A stretch of DNA of 10,469 nucleotides from CAZLAK01 sp964557545 (GCA_964557545.1 CAZLAK010000049.1:1-10469); one strand, 5' to 3'. Counted from the first letter of the stretch, positions 1 through 6,337 are shown. Notes: generated by a model not told the origin, from the sequence alone. Program-made: numbers and translations.

Positions 1-978
1 AAGGCGGGCATTTTCCAGCGCCAGCCCCAGACTGGTGCCCAGGGTAGTCAAAAATACGGTCTCGTCTTCGGTAAAGGGTGCACCTCCCGGCCTGCCCGCT
101 ACGGTGAGCACGCCCGTTACCTTGCCCCCTACGGTAAGGGGTACGGCCAGCGCCGGCCGCCTTTCTTCAGGCGTGAGCCCATGGGGACGGCTGTTGAAGT
201 GCGCGGCGCGGACCTCCCGCTCCACGGCGGCGATTATTTCGCCCGCGGGCACGGCCCGGAAATCGGGGCAGGACTCTAAGGTGGCCACCGTTTCGCCTGC
301 CGTAACCCCCGGTGTGGCCTCGCTCAGCATTACCACGGACCCGCTGGTGGCGCCGGTCAATTTTAACACTTCCTCCAGAGCCCGCTGCGCTACTTCGGTA
401 ATCTGCAGGCTGCCGGAGACCGTGCGGCTGAATTCAAAGAGGGCGGTAAGTTCGTCCACCTTCCTCTGGAGTTCTTGTTTGGTGTGCACCAGGCCGGCCA
501 CGGTGTCCGTTACCGCCTGCACCAGCCCCGCGGCAGACCGGAGCCGCTCTTCCGACCAGATGGGTAATGCGCCGGCCGCCGCCTGCAGTTCTCCCGGGTC
601 AAGGCCCGTTTCCCGGGCCAGATGCGCCACCGCGTCTGGCGAGAGCGGTTGCAGGGCCACGCTGCCGCCCAGGACCACGGCCGCGATTTCGCCGGCCACC
701 CGCAGGGGAACCGCCAGATGCACCAGCCCGGCGTGGCAGGTGTGGAGAACATCGTGGCCGGCTTCCACAGCGGCTTTAGCAGAGAGCAGGCGGCTCCTGG
801 CACACCTGGCCCGGCCTTCCGGGCTGGTGTTGAGCAGGGCGCAGAAGGAAGACAGGTTGGATATTTTGGTCAGCGGGCGCCCGTCCGGGTAGGTGACCAG
901 AATTGCTATTCCTATTGTCCGGCTCATGTTTTCTTGAAGTTCCTGTAAGCCGGTTTCTTTAAGCTCTTGGTAGTACAC
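1..978 (-). CDS. PocR-GAF sensory protein, N-terminal part (gene runs off the left edge)
   Basis: The minus strand is open for 326 codons from a GTG at 978 to the window edge. Residues about 1-135 match the PocR sensory domain: a GRPLT strand followed by a Phe-Cys pair (Cys46), Cys59 in a RARCARS segment, and Cys81 in a TCHAG segment. PocR domains are predicted to sense small organic ligands; the three cysteines are typical of the family and may bind a ligand or metal. A helical linker at about 160-190 (HTKQELQRKVDELTALFEF) leads into a GAF domain from about 190 that is still running at the edge (FTEDETVFLTTLGTSLGLAL). The output domain is outside the window; a kinase, cyclase or DNA-binding domain are all possible. 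The GTG at 978 is preceded by GAGGAAGG about 10 bases upstream; a second in-frame GTG at 1002 has no such site. It starts 48 bases after the GGDEF-like gene, so the two are probably co-transcribed signalling genes. Confidence 0.85.
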   Translation of the reverse strand, partial: MYYQELKETGLQELQENMSRTIGIAILVTYPDGRPLTKISNLSSFCALLNTSPEGRARCARSRLLSAKAAVEAGHDVLHTCHAGLVHLAVPLRVAGEIAAVVLGGSVALQPLSPDAVAHLARETGLDPGELQAAAGALPIWSEERLRSAAGLVQAVTDTVAGLVHTKQELQRKVDELTALFEFSRTVSGSLQITEVAQRALEEVLKLTGATSGSVVMLSEATPGVTAGETVATLESCPDFRAVPAGEIIAAVEREVRAAHFNSRPHGLTPEERRPALAVPLTVGGKVTGVLTVAGRPGGAPFTEDETVFLTTLGTSLGLALENARL

Positions 979-1013
979 AGGGCAAACACCTTCCTCACTC
1001 ACCTGAACAGGCG

Positions 1014-1035
1014 GCCGTAAAGCTGCCTACGGCCC
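1014..1035. repeat. Small perfect hairpin over the GGDEF-like stop codon
   Basis: GGCCGTA and TACGGCC form a perfect 7-bp stem around an 8-base loop. It covers the stop codon of the GGDEF-like gene and lies just upstream of the PocR-GAF start. No T-run follows on either strand, so it is not a convincing terminator. It could modulate messenger stability or be chance in GC-rich sequence. Confidence 0.35.
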
Positions 1036-1410
1036 CGCTTTCTCCGGGTTGTCAGATCCGGCCGCGGATTTCCCGGCTTCTTTTTCCAGGGCCGCCAGAA
1101 GTGCCCGCTCGTCCGGCCCGTCCTCCGGGAAAACGGCCACCTGAAAGCCGGCTTCGCCCGCGCCGGCCCTGGCCAGCACCTGACCGACCTTCTTGGCCAC
1201 CACTTCCGCGCCCTGCCGGGACGTCAGCGGCAGAATCAGCGCCAGACTGCCGCCGGGAAAGGGCAGGCAGCCGTCGGTCTCGCGCAGGACCGCGGCAATC
1301 TTCTCCCGCAGCCTCTCCAGATGCTCCCACCCCCATTCGGGCGGCAGCAAGACCCGCAGGAGGGAAAGGGCGGTGTTGGCCCGCCTGGCGCGCTTTACTT
1401 CCTTGCGCAC
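1027..1410 (-). CDS. Degenerate GGDEF-like domain protein, probably 5'-disrupted
   Basis: The 127-residue product aligns by eye with the second two-thirds of a GGDEF domain: an EVKRARR helix followed by ALSLL, then PGGSLALILPLT (about residues 52-63) where an active enzyme has GG(D/E)EF and LLP.T, then a VAVFPEDG strand. The catalytic acidic residues are absent, so it is not expected to make cyclic di-GMP; a regulatory or decayed role is more likely. The GTG at 1410 has a poor ribosome site. In the same frame, family-like sequence (AELRDQLETG) continues upstream to a TGA at 1459-1461 with no start codon, and a neighbouring frame then carries ARFAKRGIGPLKT, which resembles the start of a GGDEF domain. 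A frameshift near 1450-1460 therefore probably broke a longer protein. The PocR-GAF gene follows 48 bases downstream. Confidence 0.55.
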   Translation of the reverse strand: MRKEVKRARRANTALSLLRVLLPPEWGWEHLERLREKIAAVLRETDGCLPFPGGSLALILPLTSRQGAEVVAKKVGQVLARAGAGEAGFQVAVFPEDGPDERALLAALEKEAGKSAAGSDNPEKAGP

Positions 1411-1549
1411 CCCGGTTTCGAGCTGGTCCCGCAGCTCGGCCGGGCGGGCCGGGTGTCTTCAAGGGACCTATTCCTCTCTTAGCAAATCTGGCCAAGAAAT
1501 CTTTTACAAAGTAAAAAAGCAGCCTCGGTTTTCTTTATTCGTTCCCTTG
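1411..1549 (-). other. Gap with a displaced 5' coding remnant
   Basis: About 140 bases lie between the GGDEF-like gene and the MFS remnant. The part nearest the GGDEF-like gene (about 1411-1515) still reads as protein on the minus strand in two different frames, consistent with a frameshifted 5' end. I see no clear promoter or terminator. Confidence 0.4.
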
Positions 1550-1997
1550 TTACCGTATTTCTACAAATTTTCTGGTTTTCCTCCCGAGAGGGCACTTGGT
1601 GAACATTTCCGGTGGCCATTCCGCCTTGCCCAATCCGTTCAGGTAGGCGGCCCCGGCCAGCAACAACACGACGCTGAGTGCTACCGGAAAAGATAAGTTT
1701 TTTGGCCAGGGGAAGACGCGACAGGATGGGTCTTCTGGTTTGAAAAGACCGATAGCCGTAACTAACTGGCTTGCTGGTGTTTTAGGGGACTGGAATAGCC
1801 CCGTGCCCAAACCGAAGAGGCTGAGACGCCAGGCTACGCCGCCGGTCCCAGAATGCTGCTCCAGTCCAGCCAGGAGCAGAGCAGCAGTGGTCCAGATAAG
1901 CGAACCCGTGAAAGCCAGTCCTCGCTGTCCGATCTTGTCCGATAACGCACCGGCCAGGGATGCTAACTACCACCACCGTCAGGGGGAAGGCGGTCAT
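1550..1997 (-). pseudogene. MFS drug-efflux type transporter remnant
   Basis: Two adjacent minus-strand frames give one transporter-like sequence. From an ATG at 1997 the first reads MTAFPLTVVVVSIP, a membrane segment. The next frame, from about 1960 down, reads AGALSDKIGQRGLAFTGS, which matches the MFS motif A loop (G.LsDriG.R). It then runs through a membrane helix and on to GLGTGLFQSPKTPASQ, close to the GLG.GLFQ.PN block seen in 14-helix DHA2-type exporters. A last hydrophobic stretch (PVALSVVLLLAGAAYLNGLG) precedes the stop at 1550. An intact member has about 400-500 residues, so only a fragment remains, with a frameshift at about 1955-1962. The substrate cannot be told. It is part of the decaying corridor and is unlikely to make a working transporter. 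Confidence 0.6.
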
Positions 1998-2081
1998 GGT
2001 TGTTACTGCTAGGTGGCCTCTCTGGCTCTAAGTCTTACTGCGTGAGACCAAACCCACCGCTGTCAACCGCCAGATTTGACC

Positions 2082-2427
2082 TCAGCAGATCTTAATTTCC
2101 AGTAGGGTGAAACTGTTTAAGTAGGTGATTTCCACAAGGGCACCGCTTGCGAGGGCTTGACCGCCCTCGTATTTTTTGCCGTCTTTGTCGCCCTTCCTCG
2201 CCCATCCGGCCCCTAGGCAAGATTGCTAAGCCCATTTTGGTTAAATTTCCCCGGGGATTTGGATATGTTAACGGTGTAGAGGCATTTCCCGTTTGGAACT
2301 CGGTGATGAGTATGACGACGAACACGAAGTAGTTGGGGACAGACAGCACCACATCCAGGATGTTGACCTGGCCGTCGCCGTTGACGTCGCCCTTTTTGCA
2401 GGCATCGATTTTGATCCTGCCACCTTC
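2082..2427 (-). pseudogene. Remnant of a secreted protein with a dockerin-like calcium-binding repeat
   Basis: On the minus strand an open stretch beginning after a stop at 2428-2430 contains GDVNGDGQVNILDVVLSV (about 2338-2391). This matches the first half of a dockerin type I repeat, an EF-hand-like loop with Asp/Asn ligands followed by a hydrophobic helix. Family members continue with a helix and a second repeat; here the sequence drifts into unrelated residues, suggesting a frameshift. Further downstream, another frame reads KDGKKYEGGQALASGALVEI and ends at a TGA at 2082-2084, which looks like a beta-rich extracellular segment. No start codon, signal peptide or full domain survives. Dockerin-like repeats also occur outside cellulosomes, so they do not by themselves indicate cellulose degradation. 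Confidence 0.5.
2149..2178 (+). terminator. Possible plus-strand intrinsic terminator
   Basis: CGAGGGC (2150-2156) and GCCCTCG (2163-2169) form a perfect 7-bp GC-rich stem with a 6-base loop, followed on the plus strand by TATTTTTTG. The shape fits an intrinsic terminator, but no plus-strand gene ends here, and the same bases read as protein-like sequence on the minus strand, so it may be fortuitous. Confidence 0.35.
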
Positions 2428-2514
2428 TTAAAGCCGCTAGAACACCGCACGTTGATAAGCCGCAGAGCAGTTTAACGACCGATTGCATACGCGATATAAA
2501 AGATATAAAAAGCA

Positions 2515-2546
2515 AAGGGCTCTGCCTACCGTGTGGCAGAGCCCTT
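2515..2546 (-). terminator. Strong intrinsic terminator, best on the minus strand
   Basis: AAGGGCTCTGCC (2515-2526) and GGCAGAGCCCTT (2535-2546) form a perfect 12-bp stem with an 8-base loop. On the minus strand it is followed by TGCTTTTTATATCTTTT, a good T-rich tail; the plus-strand tail (CTCTTTCGTTT) is weaker. It sits just past the end of the S-layer-homology remnant and was probably that gene's terminator. Confidence 0.8.
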
Positions 2547-2547
2547 C

Positions 2548-2827
2548 TCTTTCGTTTAACCCAATCCTCCTCACCCAAAACCCCAACTGCTGCAGCCGGG
2601 TTTTTGGGCCGGAAGGTGTTGTCCTCTTAACCCTTGATGATGCTTTTAGCCACAGCCTGAGCAACGCCGTCTGCGGCCCAAGGCGACATCTCGGCTGCGT
2701 CCTTAAAGCTCAGTTCGGCCTTCTCCGCGACCTTGAGGGCTCGCGCCACCATCACAGCCAGCTCAACCCGCGTGATCTGGCGATCTGCCCTGAAGGTCTT
2801 ATCCTCGCAGCCCTTGACCAGACCGGC
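2548..2827 (-). pseudogene. S-layer-homology (SLH) domain remnant with an in-frame stop
   Basis: Minus-strand translation from 2827 begins AGLVKGCEDKTFRADRQITR and continues ELAVMVARALKV, the GxxxG.xDgtFrp...TRaEla pattern of an SLH domain. These domains anchor extracellular proteins to pyruvylated cell-wall polymers. A second repeat follows (FKDAAEMSPWAADGVAQAVA) up to SIIKG. There a TAA at 2627-2629 stands where the family has Tyr, and the frame continues past it as EDNTFRPKNPAAAVGVLG, so the SLH pattern is intact on both sides of a nonsense codon. The N-terminal part of the protein is missing: at 2827 the sequence changes abruptly into the end of the nucleotidyltransferase remnant. The terminator at 2515-2546 follows. 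This is the broken end of a surface-anchored protein. Confidence 0.7.
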
Positions 2828-3391
2828 TTTTCAGGTCTTTGTCAAGTAGAGCAGCATAAATTCTGCTTTGCTCCAACACTTCAGAGAGAATATCTTCCAC
2901 TTGTTGCTTATGAGCTGCTTCTTTGAGATACTCTAAATCAATGTCACCTGCATTGAAGCACAAGCAGTTTTGCGGCCCAATGGGCATCTGCCCGGCTCTT
3001 CCAGAACTTGGCCGCAGCCAGCCTGTCTACCACCAAATCCTCAATGCCAATGACATATGTCTCCATGCCGTTCACTTCTACTATGGCCACCTTTTCCATT
3101 GAACCAGCCAAAAACTCATCTGGTATCTCTATGGCAACATCAAGATCCTCATGATACCAGTGACGTTCACCAAACCGGCGCGCAAAGCCCATTTCTTCCA
3201 GAACACGCACGGCGTGCTCTCTCCCGTTAACAAAGAGTATAAAATTCCAAAGCCCTTTCCCCTACCAGAACCGGTTTGACACCCTCGGGTTTGAGCGCTT
3301 CAGTCAACACCGCCAGCACACCCAGCGACTTTTTTAGCGAGTCCTTTTCATCTGCCAGGCTGACAAGTTTTTTTCTTAATTGCTCGTTCAT
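2799..3391 (-). pseudogene. Nucleotidyltransferase-like gene, lost catalytic core and frameshifted
   Basis: The start ATG at 3391 overlaps the stop of the upstream small gene (ATGA), with AGAGGT placed as ribosome site. Translation begins MNEQLRKKLVSLADEKDSLK and reaches KPVLVGERALEFYTL, which resembles the hG[GS] motif region of a minimal nucleotidyltransferase. The frame then stops at once (TAA near 3227), while a second frame resumes with VNGREHAVRVLEEMGF. The join lacks the segment that should carry the GGY..kDiD carboxylates, so a deletion that is not a multiple of three removed the active site. The second frame continues with WYHEDLDVAIEIPDEF and VIGIEDLVVDRLAAAKFWKS. A further frameshift near 2970-2985 shifts to FNAGDIDLEYLKEAAHKQQV. 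The end runs into SLH-type sequence at about 2827. Intact relatives are about 190 residues. It cannot encode an active enzyme; the family's substrate is unknown to me. Confidence 0.7.
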
Positions 3392-3612
3392 TTCATACGG
3401 TACCTCTGGGGAGCGACTTTTTCTATCCTGCCGTCGGCCAAGCTCTTCTGCCACCGCATGTAGTCCAGCAAAAACAGAACAGCGTCCTCTTCAAAAGACC
3501 TTGGTTTCCCGGCGCGCTGAGCTCTTTCCGCGCCGGCTGCCCAAGCCGTGTAAAACCTTAAAGCTTTCTTTTTTAGGCCGCTAACGTAATCATCGTAATT
3601 TACTCTGCGCAT
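3388..3612 (-). CDS. Small conserved-looking protein, partner of the broken nucleotidyltransferase
   Basis: I do not recognise this 74-residue protein. It starts MRRVNYDDYVSGLKKKALRF, is mostly helical and basic with several aromatic residues (FLLDYMRWQ), and has no signal peptide or membrane segment. The ATG at 3612 is chosen because AAGGGAA lies 8 bases upstream and a promoter lies just beyond; an in-frame ATG at 3684 would place the start upstream of that promoter. Its stop overlaps the start of the nucleotidyltransferase remnant as ATGA, the arrangement of translationally coupled partners, so the two probably acted together. Such pairs can be toxin-antitoxin-like, but nothing here proves that. 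This gene has no internal stop or frameshift, although its partner is dead. Confidence 0.65.
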   Translation of the reverse strand: MRRVNYDDYVSGLKKKALRFYTAWAAGAERAQRAGKPRSFEEDAVLFLLDYMRWQKSLADGRIEKVAPQRYRMK

Positions 3613-3635
3613 TTTCCCGCTTCCCTTTGTCTTAC

Positions 3636-3665
3636 ATTCTATCACTTGCCCTGTTTTGCTGGCAA
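3636..3665 (-). promoter_or_regulatory. Sigma-A-like promoter for the small gene
   Basis: On the minus strand TTGCCA (3660-3665) and TAGAAT (3636-3641) are 18 bases apart, and the -10 is preceded by TGA, giving an extended -10. The predicted transcript starts about 17 bases upstream of the start codon at 3612, with AAGGGAA (3621-3627) as ribosome site. Confidence 0.6.
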
Positions 3666-3758
3666 GAAAAAGCTGGAAATACAATGCCCATTATGCGAAT
3701 TATTATCGCCCGCTCAACAGCTTCATTAAAAAGCCAAGGTCCCGGTCTGCAATCGCAA

Positions 3759-3929
3759 AGAATAGGGGTCAGCTATCAAGCTGCCAACTGGATTTACGTG
3801 GACAAAACACAGAGAGGGGGTCGCAATGACCAATATCATCATTCTTCATCATTCTTCCCAGGTGCCGATAAAGGACATTATCTTTATCCGCTGATTCGGA
3901 AATTTCCAGGAGGTGCTCAAGAAAATTGA
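3759..3929 (+). pseudogene. DUF4338 (DruA-like) C-terminal remnant
   Basis: Plus-strand translation gives RIGVSYQAANWIYVDKTQRG followed by GRNDQYHHSS. This matches the conserved G..Y.AANWIYVG.TQGRGR.D block near the C-terminus of DUF4338 proteins, the family that includes DruA of the Druantia anti-phage system and many stand-alone copies of unknown role. A 10-bp tandem duplication at 3837-3856 shifts the frame; removing one copy restores HHSSQVPIKDI. One base then appears lost near 3873, moving to YLYPLIRKF, and one extra C near 3911 moves the reading to QEVLKKIERTDNYKN, which runs into the end of the UbiA gene. Only the last quarter of a protein of about 300 residues is left, with no start. 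Its strand and the multiple lesions mark it as a dead insertion, not a working defence gene. Confidence 0.65.
3837..3856 (+). repeat. 10-bp tandem duplication (CATCATTCTT x2)
   Basis: CATCATTCTT occurs twice head to tail. It lies inside the DUF4338 remnant and is out of frame; deleting one copy restores the family-like reading frame, so it is a likely slippage mutation. Confidence 0.85.
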
Positions 3930-3960
3930 GCGAACTGATAATTATAAAAATGAACCTAAG

Positions 3961-4767
3961 TCAGAGGAATTTCCAGTAACGAACGTATAACTTATCACCC
4001 GGCCCGTTGATCCGGTAATAAAAAACCCCGACTGCGGTAATCGCCACCCCCATAAACACTATCCAAGCCGGGAAGGAGCGTGTGAGGGCGTAAACGAGCA
4101 GCCCCAAAAAACAGGCTAGTCCAAGTTTTTCCAGATAGGGGTGCCGAGTGTAAAACAGGGTATATTCTTTACCCGGGACGGCCCGTCGTTGCAGGAGATA
4201 GCGACCCTCCGCAGAGTAAGCCGCCAGATAAATGACCAGCCGCTGGGTATATACAAGTAAGCAGGGGAGAAGTGCCGGCCATCCCCTCAAGCCAGTGCAA
4301 AAGCCGGCGGCAAACCGGACCAGCGCACCAAAAGCCGCTACGCCAGCATTGAGAAGGGGGATTCTTTTTATACTTTCGTAGAGGATCTGAACCAGGGGCA
4401 GGAGGATGGCAAAAGGAAGCACCCCGGGCAAAAACCAAAAAAGCAGGGTTAATCCAGCAGCCGTCCGGCCAGCAAAAAGGGTGAGCAGCCACTTTTTGGG
4501 GATGTTTCCGCTGGCGGAAACCCGTTCTTTTTTGCGGGGATGGAGCCGGTCGCTGGTTATATCCCTGTAGTCATTCAGCCAGTACTTGGCCTGGTTAATC
4601 AAGAATTCCGTGCAAAACCAGGCAAGAGCTAAATCACTAAAGGAAAAATGGGGCGTGATAGACAGTGCGTAAAAAAATCCGCCCCAGTAATAAATGGACC
4701 CGCCCAGAATTGCCCCGGGTCGGGGTAAGAGAAGGTAGAAAATAAACTTTCGGCCGTTCATTTTCAA
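3961..4767 (-). CDS. UbiA-superfamily membrane prenyltransferase
   Basis: The 268-residue protein is very hydrophobic, with roughly seven to nine membrane segments. It carries the first Asp-rich motif of UbiA enzymes, NDYRDITSD (Asn65, Asp66, Asp69, Asp73), followed by H..K..R.SASG. UbiA enzymes transfer a prenyl chain from a Mg-bound prenyl diphosphate to an acceptor within the membrane. The usual second Asp motif (D..gD...G) is not visible; its place, about residues 180-200, reads YLAAYSAEGRYLLQRRAVPG. That pattern recalls the KR..E block of polyprenyl-phosphate phosphoribosyltransferases more than quinone enzymes, but the resemblance is loose. The likely start is TTG at 4767, with AAGGAG about 12 bases upstream; ATG at 4761 is the alternative. 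It follows the radical SAM gene by 51 bases on the same strand, probably in one transcript. I see no terminator after it. Confidence 0.8.
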   Translation of the reverse strand: MKMNGRKFIFYLLLPRPGAILGGSIYYWGGFFYALSITPHFSFSDLALAWFCTEFLINQAKYWLNDYRDITSDRLHPRKKERVSASGNIPKKWLLTLFAGRTAAGLTLLFWFLPGVLPFAILLPLVQILYESIKRIPLLNAGVAAFGALVRFAAGFCTGLRGWPALLPCLLVYTQRLVIYLAAYSAEGRYLLQRRAVPGKEYTLFYTRHPYLEKLGLACFLGLLVYALTRSFPAWIVFMGVAITAVGVFYYRINGPGDKLYVRYWKFL

Positions 4768-4818
4768 ATCAAGAGTACGCTCCTTACTTAATAAAATTAC
4801 TATATTTTCTCATTTTCT

Positions 4819-6186
4819 CTAATTGCTTCCGTGCCTGCCGGCCCAAATTCCGTCGGCCACCCGGCCCCACTCCTCGGCGCGTTGATCCAGGAAGTTAGCC
4901 AGATACCCTCCCAGAACCGTTTCGGCTCCTTTATGGGTGGGGTGAGCTTCTGCTTCCCGGACAATTTCCCGCAGTGCTTCTGGTACGTCGATAAGCGGGC
5001 AGGGCCGCAAGTGGTTTTCATTGAAGGGCTGGCGCTTTTGGAAGGAGACGAGCAAGGGTGAACGCAGCACTTCCCGCAGGGTCTTATTATTAATGTTATC
5101 GACCGCAAAGTGGACGAAGGCACAGGGCTCCACATCCCCGGCGGAGTTAATGTGGAAATAGCGCCGCCCTCCGGCAATGCAGCCGCCTGTTATCTCGCCG
5201 TCGTTCCAGAAGTCGGCTAACATGATTTGCTTGTGGGCACGGATATAAGGAATGCGCTCGGCCAGGTAGGCCCGCTGTTCCGGTGTCACCATCAGGTTCG
5301 GGTCGGGATTTCGCCCAACGGGAACATAGTGGAAGATCCAGCCATAAGTGACTCCTTTTTCGACCAGAAAGTCGATAAAGTCTTCGCTGGTAACTTCCAT
5401 TACGTTGTCCCGCGTGGCGGTAATCGACACTCCAAATATAGCTCCCCTTTCCTTCAACAGATCCATAGCCCTTATTACTTTCTCAAAGGTGCCGGCACCG
5501 CGGCGGCCATCGGTGCGTTCCCGCCACCCCTCAAGGCTAATGGCCGGCGACAGGTTCCCTACCTCTATGATTTTATCAGCCGCCTCTTGGTCGATTAGCG
5601 TACCGTTGGTATAAACCATGAACGTCATGTCACTGTGTTTACCGGCCAACTCGAACAAGCGCGGGTAAACGAACGGTTCCCCGCCGGACATGACCACCCA
5701 GTAAATGCCCAGTTCCTTGGCCTCGGAGAAAAGCCGGTCCAGCCTCTCAAAGCTCAGTGAATTTTTTTCCGCGTATTTGCCGGCCCAGCAGCCCTCGCAG
5801 GCCAGGTTACAGGCGCCGGTTGGGTCCACCAAGAAGAAGTTTGGAACGTGCACCCCGTGTTTTTGCGAAATCTGCTCCTGTTTTGGAATACCGAAAATCA
5901 TGGCGTTTATAAACCAATTGTATACCAGGCGGTGCTTGACGTTGGGATGCGTGGCAGTGAACAGCCGGTTGATGAAATTCTTAATGGCTGGATTTTGCTG
6001 GTAAGCCAGCTCTACCTTTTCCACCGCCTCCTTATGTTCCTTTTTAATGACAATTGATTTCGCCAGCTTAAGAATTTTCGGCAAGTTTACTTCAGGGTCT
6101 TTTTCAAGGTAGCCCAGAAGCTGGCGGAGAAGATGTTCTTTTACAAAGTTTTTGGCGAAGTCGAAATTTGCTACCTTCCATTCCAT
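4819..6186 (-). CDS. Radical SAM protein with SPASM-like C-terminus
   Basis: The 455-residue product has a helical N-terminal region (about residues 1-110) and then a radical SAM core: CNLACEGC provides Cys126, Cys130 and Cys133 for the 4Fe-4S cluster that cleaves S-adenosylmethionine, followed by MSGGEPF (GGE at about 168). In the C-terminal part GGCIAGGRRYFHINSAGDVEPC and Cys396 (RPCPL) give Cys336, Cys355 and Cys396, a SPASM-like auxiliary-cluster region. Such proteins modify peptides, cofactors or lipids; the substrate cannot be read here. The ATG at 6186 is chosen because GGAGGT lies 9 bases upstream; the frame stays open to 6330 but that extension has no ribosome site and an odd composition. 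The UbiA gene follows 51 bases downstream and the winged-helix regulator lies 179 bases upstream, all on one strand. Confidence 0.85.
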   Translation of the reverse strand: MEWKVANFDFAKNFVKEHLLRQLLGYLEKDPEVNLPKILKLAKSIVIKKEHKEAVEKVELAYQQNPAIKNFINRLFTATHPNVKHRLVYNWFINAMIFGIPKQEQISQKHGVHVPNFFLVDPTGACNLACEGCWAGKYAEKNSLSFERLDRLFSEAKELGIYWVVMSGGEPFVYPRLFELAGKHSDMTFMVYTNGTLIDQEAADKIIEVGNLSPAISLEGWRERTDGRRGAGTFEKVIRAMDLLKERGAIFGVSITATRDNVMEVTSEDFIDFLVEKGVTYGWIFHYVPVGRNPDPNLMVTPEQRAYLAERIPYIRAHKQIMLADFWNDGEITGGCIAGGRRYFHINSAGDVEPCAFVHFAVDNINNKTLREVLRSPLLVSFQKRQPFNENHLRPCPLIDVPEALREIVREAEAHPTHKGAETVLGGYLANFLDQRAEEWGRVADGIWAGRHGSN

Positions 6187-6246
6187 CCCCTGATACCTCC
6201 ATTTAGTATAGTTATTTTCTTCTCTTGTCGCCGTTATGAAAGAAAA

Positions 6247-6252
6247 ATTATA
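6247..6252 (-). promoter_or_regulatory. Possible -10 box upstream of the radical SAM gene
   Basis: TATAAT on the minus strand lies 60 bases upstream of the start at 6186. No good -35 box is visible at the expected spacing (CATTAG at 6270-6275 is weak), so promoter use would need an activator or is uncertain. Confidence 0.35.
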
Positions 6253-6337
6253 TGCAAGCTTCCACCTCCCTAATGCGAACCCTGGTTGATGTACAATCAT
6301 ACATTTCTTGGCCTTGCCCATAAAACACAAAAGTCAA

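Noticed and set aside
35..892. Long plus-strand open frame of 285 codons at the left edge
   Set aside because: Its translation is low-complexity Arg/Pro/Ser/Ala, typical of the antisense of GC-rich coding sequence. The minus strand gives clear PocR and GAF domains.
1101..1696. Plus-strand frames over the GGDEF-like gene
   Set aside because: Arg/Pro-rich translations without family patterns; shadows of the minus-strand gene.
2326..2827. Cellulosome component
   Set aside because: One half dockerin-like repeat and a broken SLH domain are not enough; such repeats occur in many unrelated surface proteins.
3759..3929. Active Druantia-type defence system
   Set aside because: Only a frameshifted C-terminal piece of a DUF4338 gene is present, with no druB-E partners or helicase in the window.
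6187..6330. 48-residue N-terminal extension of the radical SAM protein
   Set aside because: No ribosome site at 6330, a strong one just before 6186, and a -10-like box inside the extension, so it is probably leader DNA.
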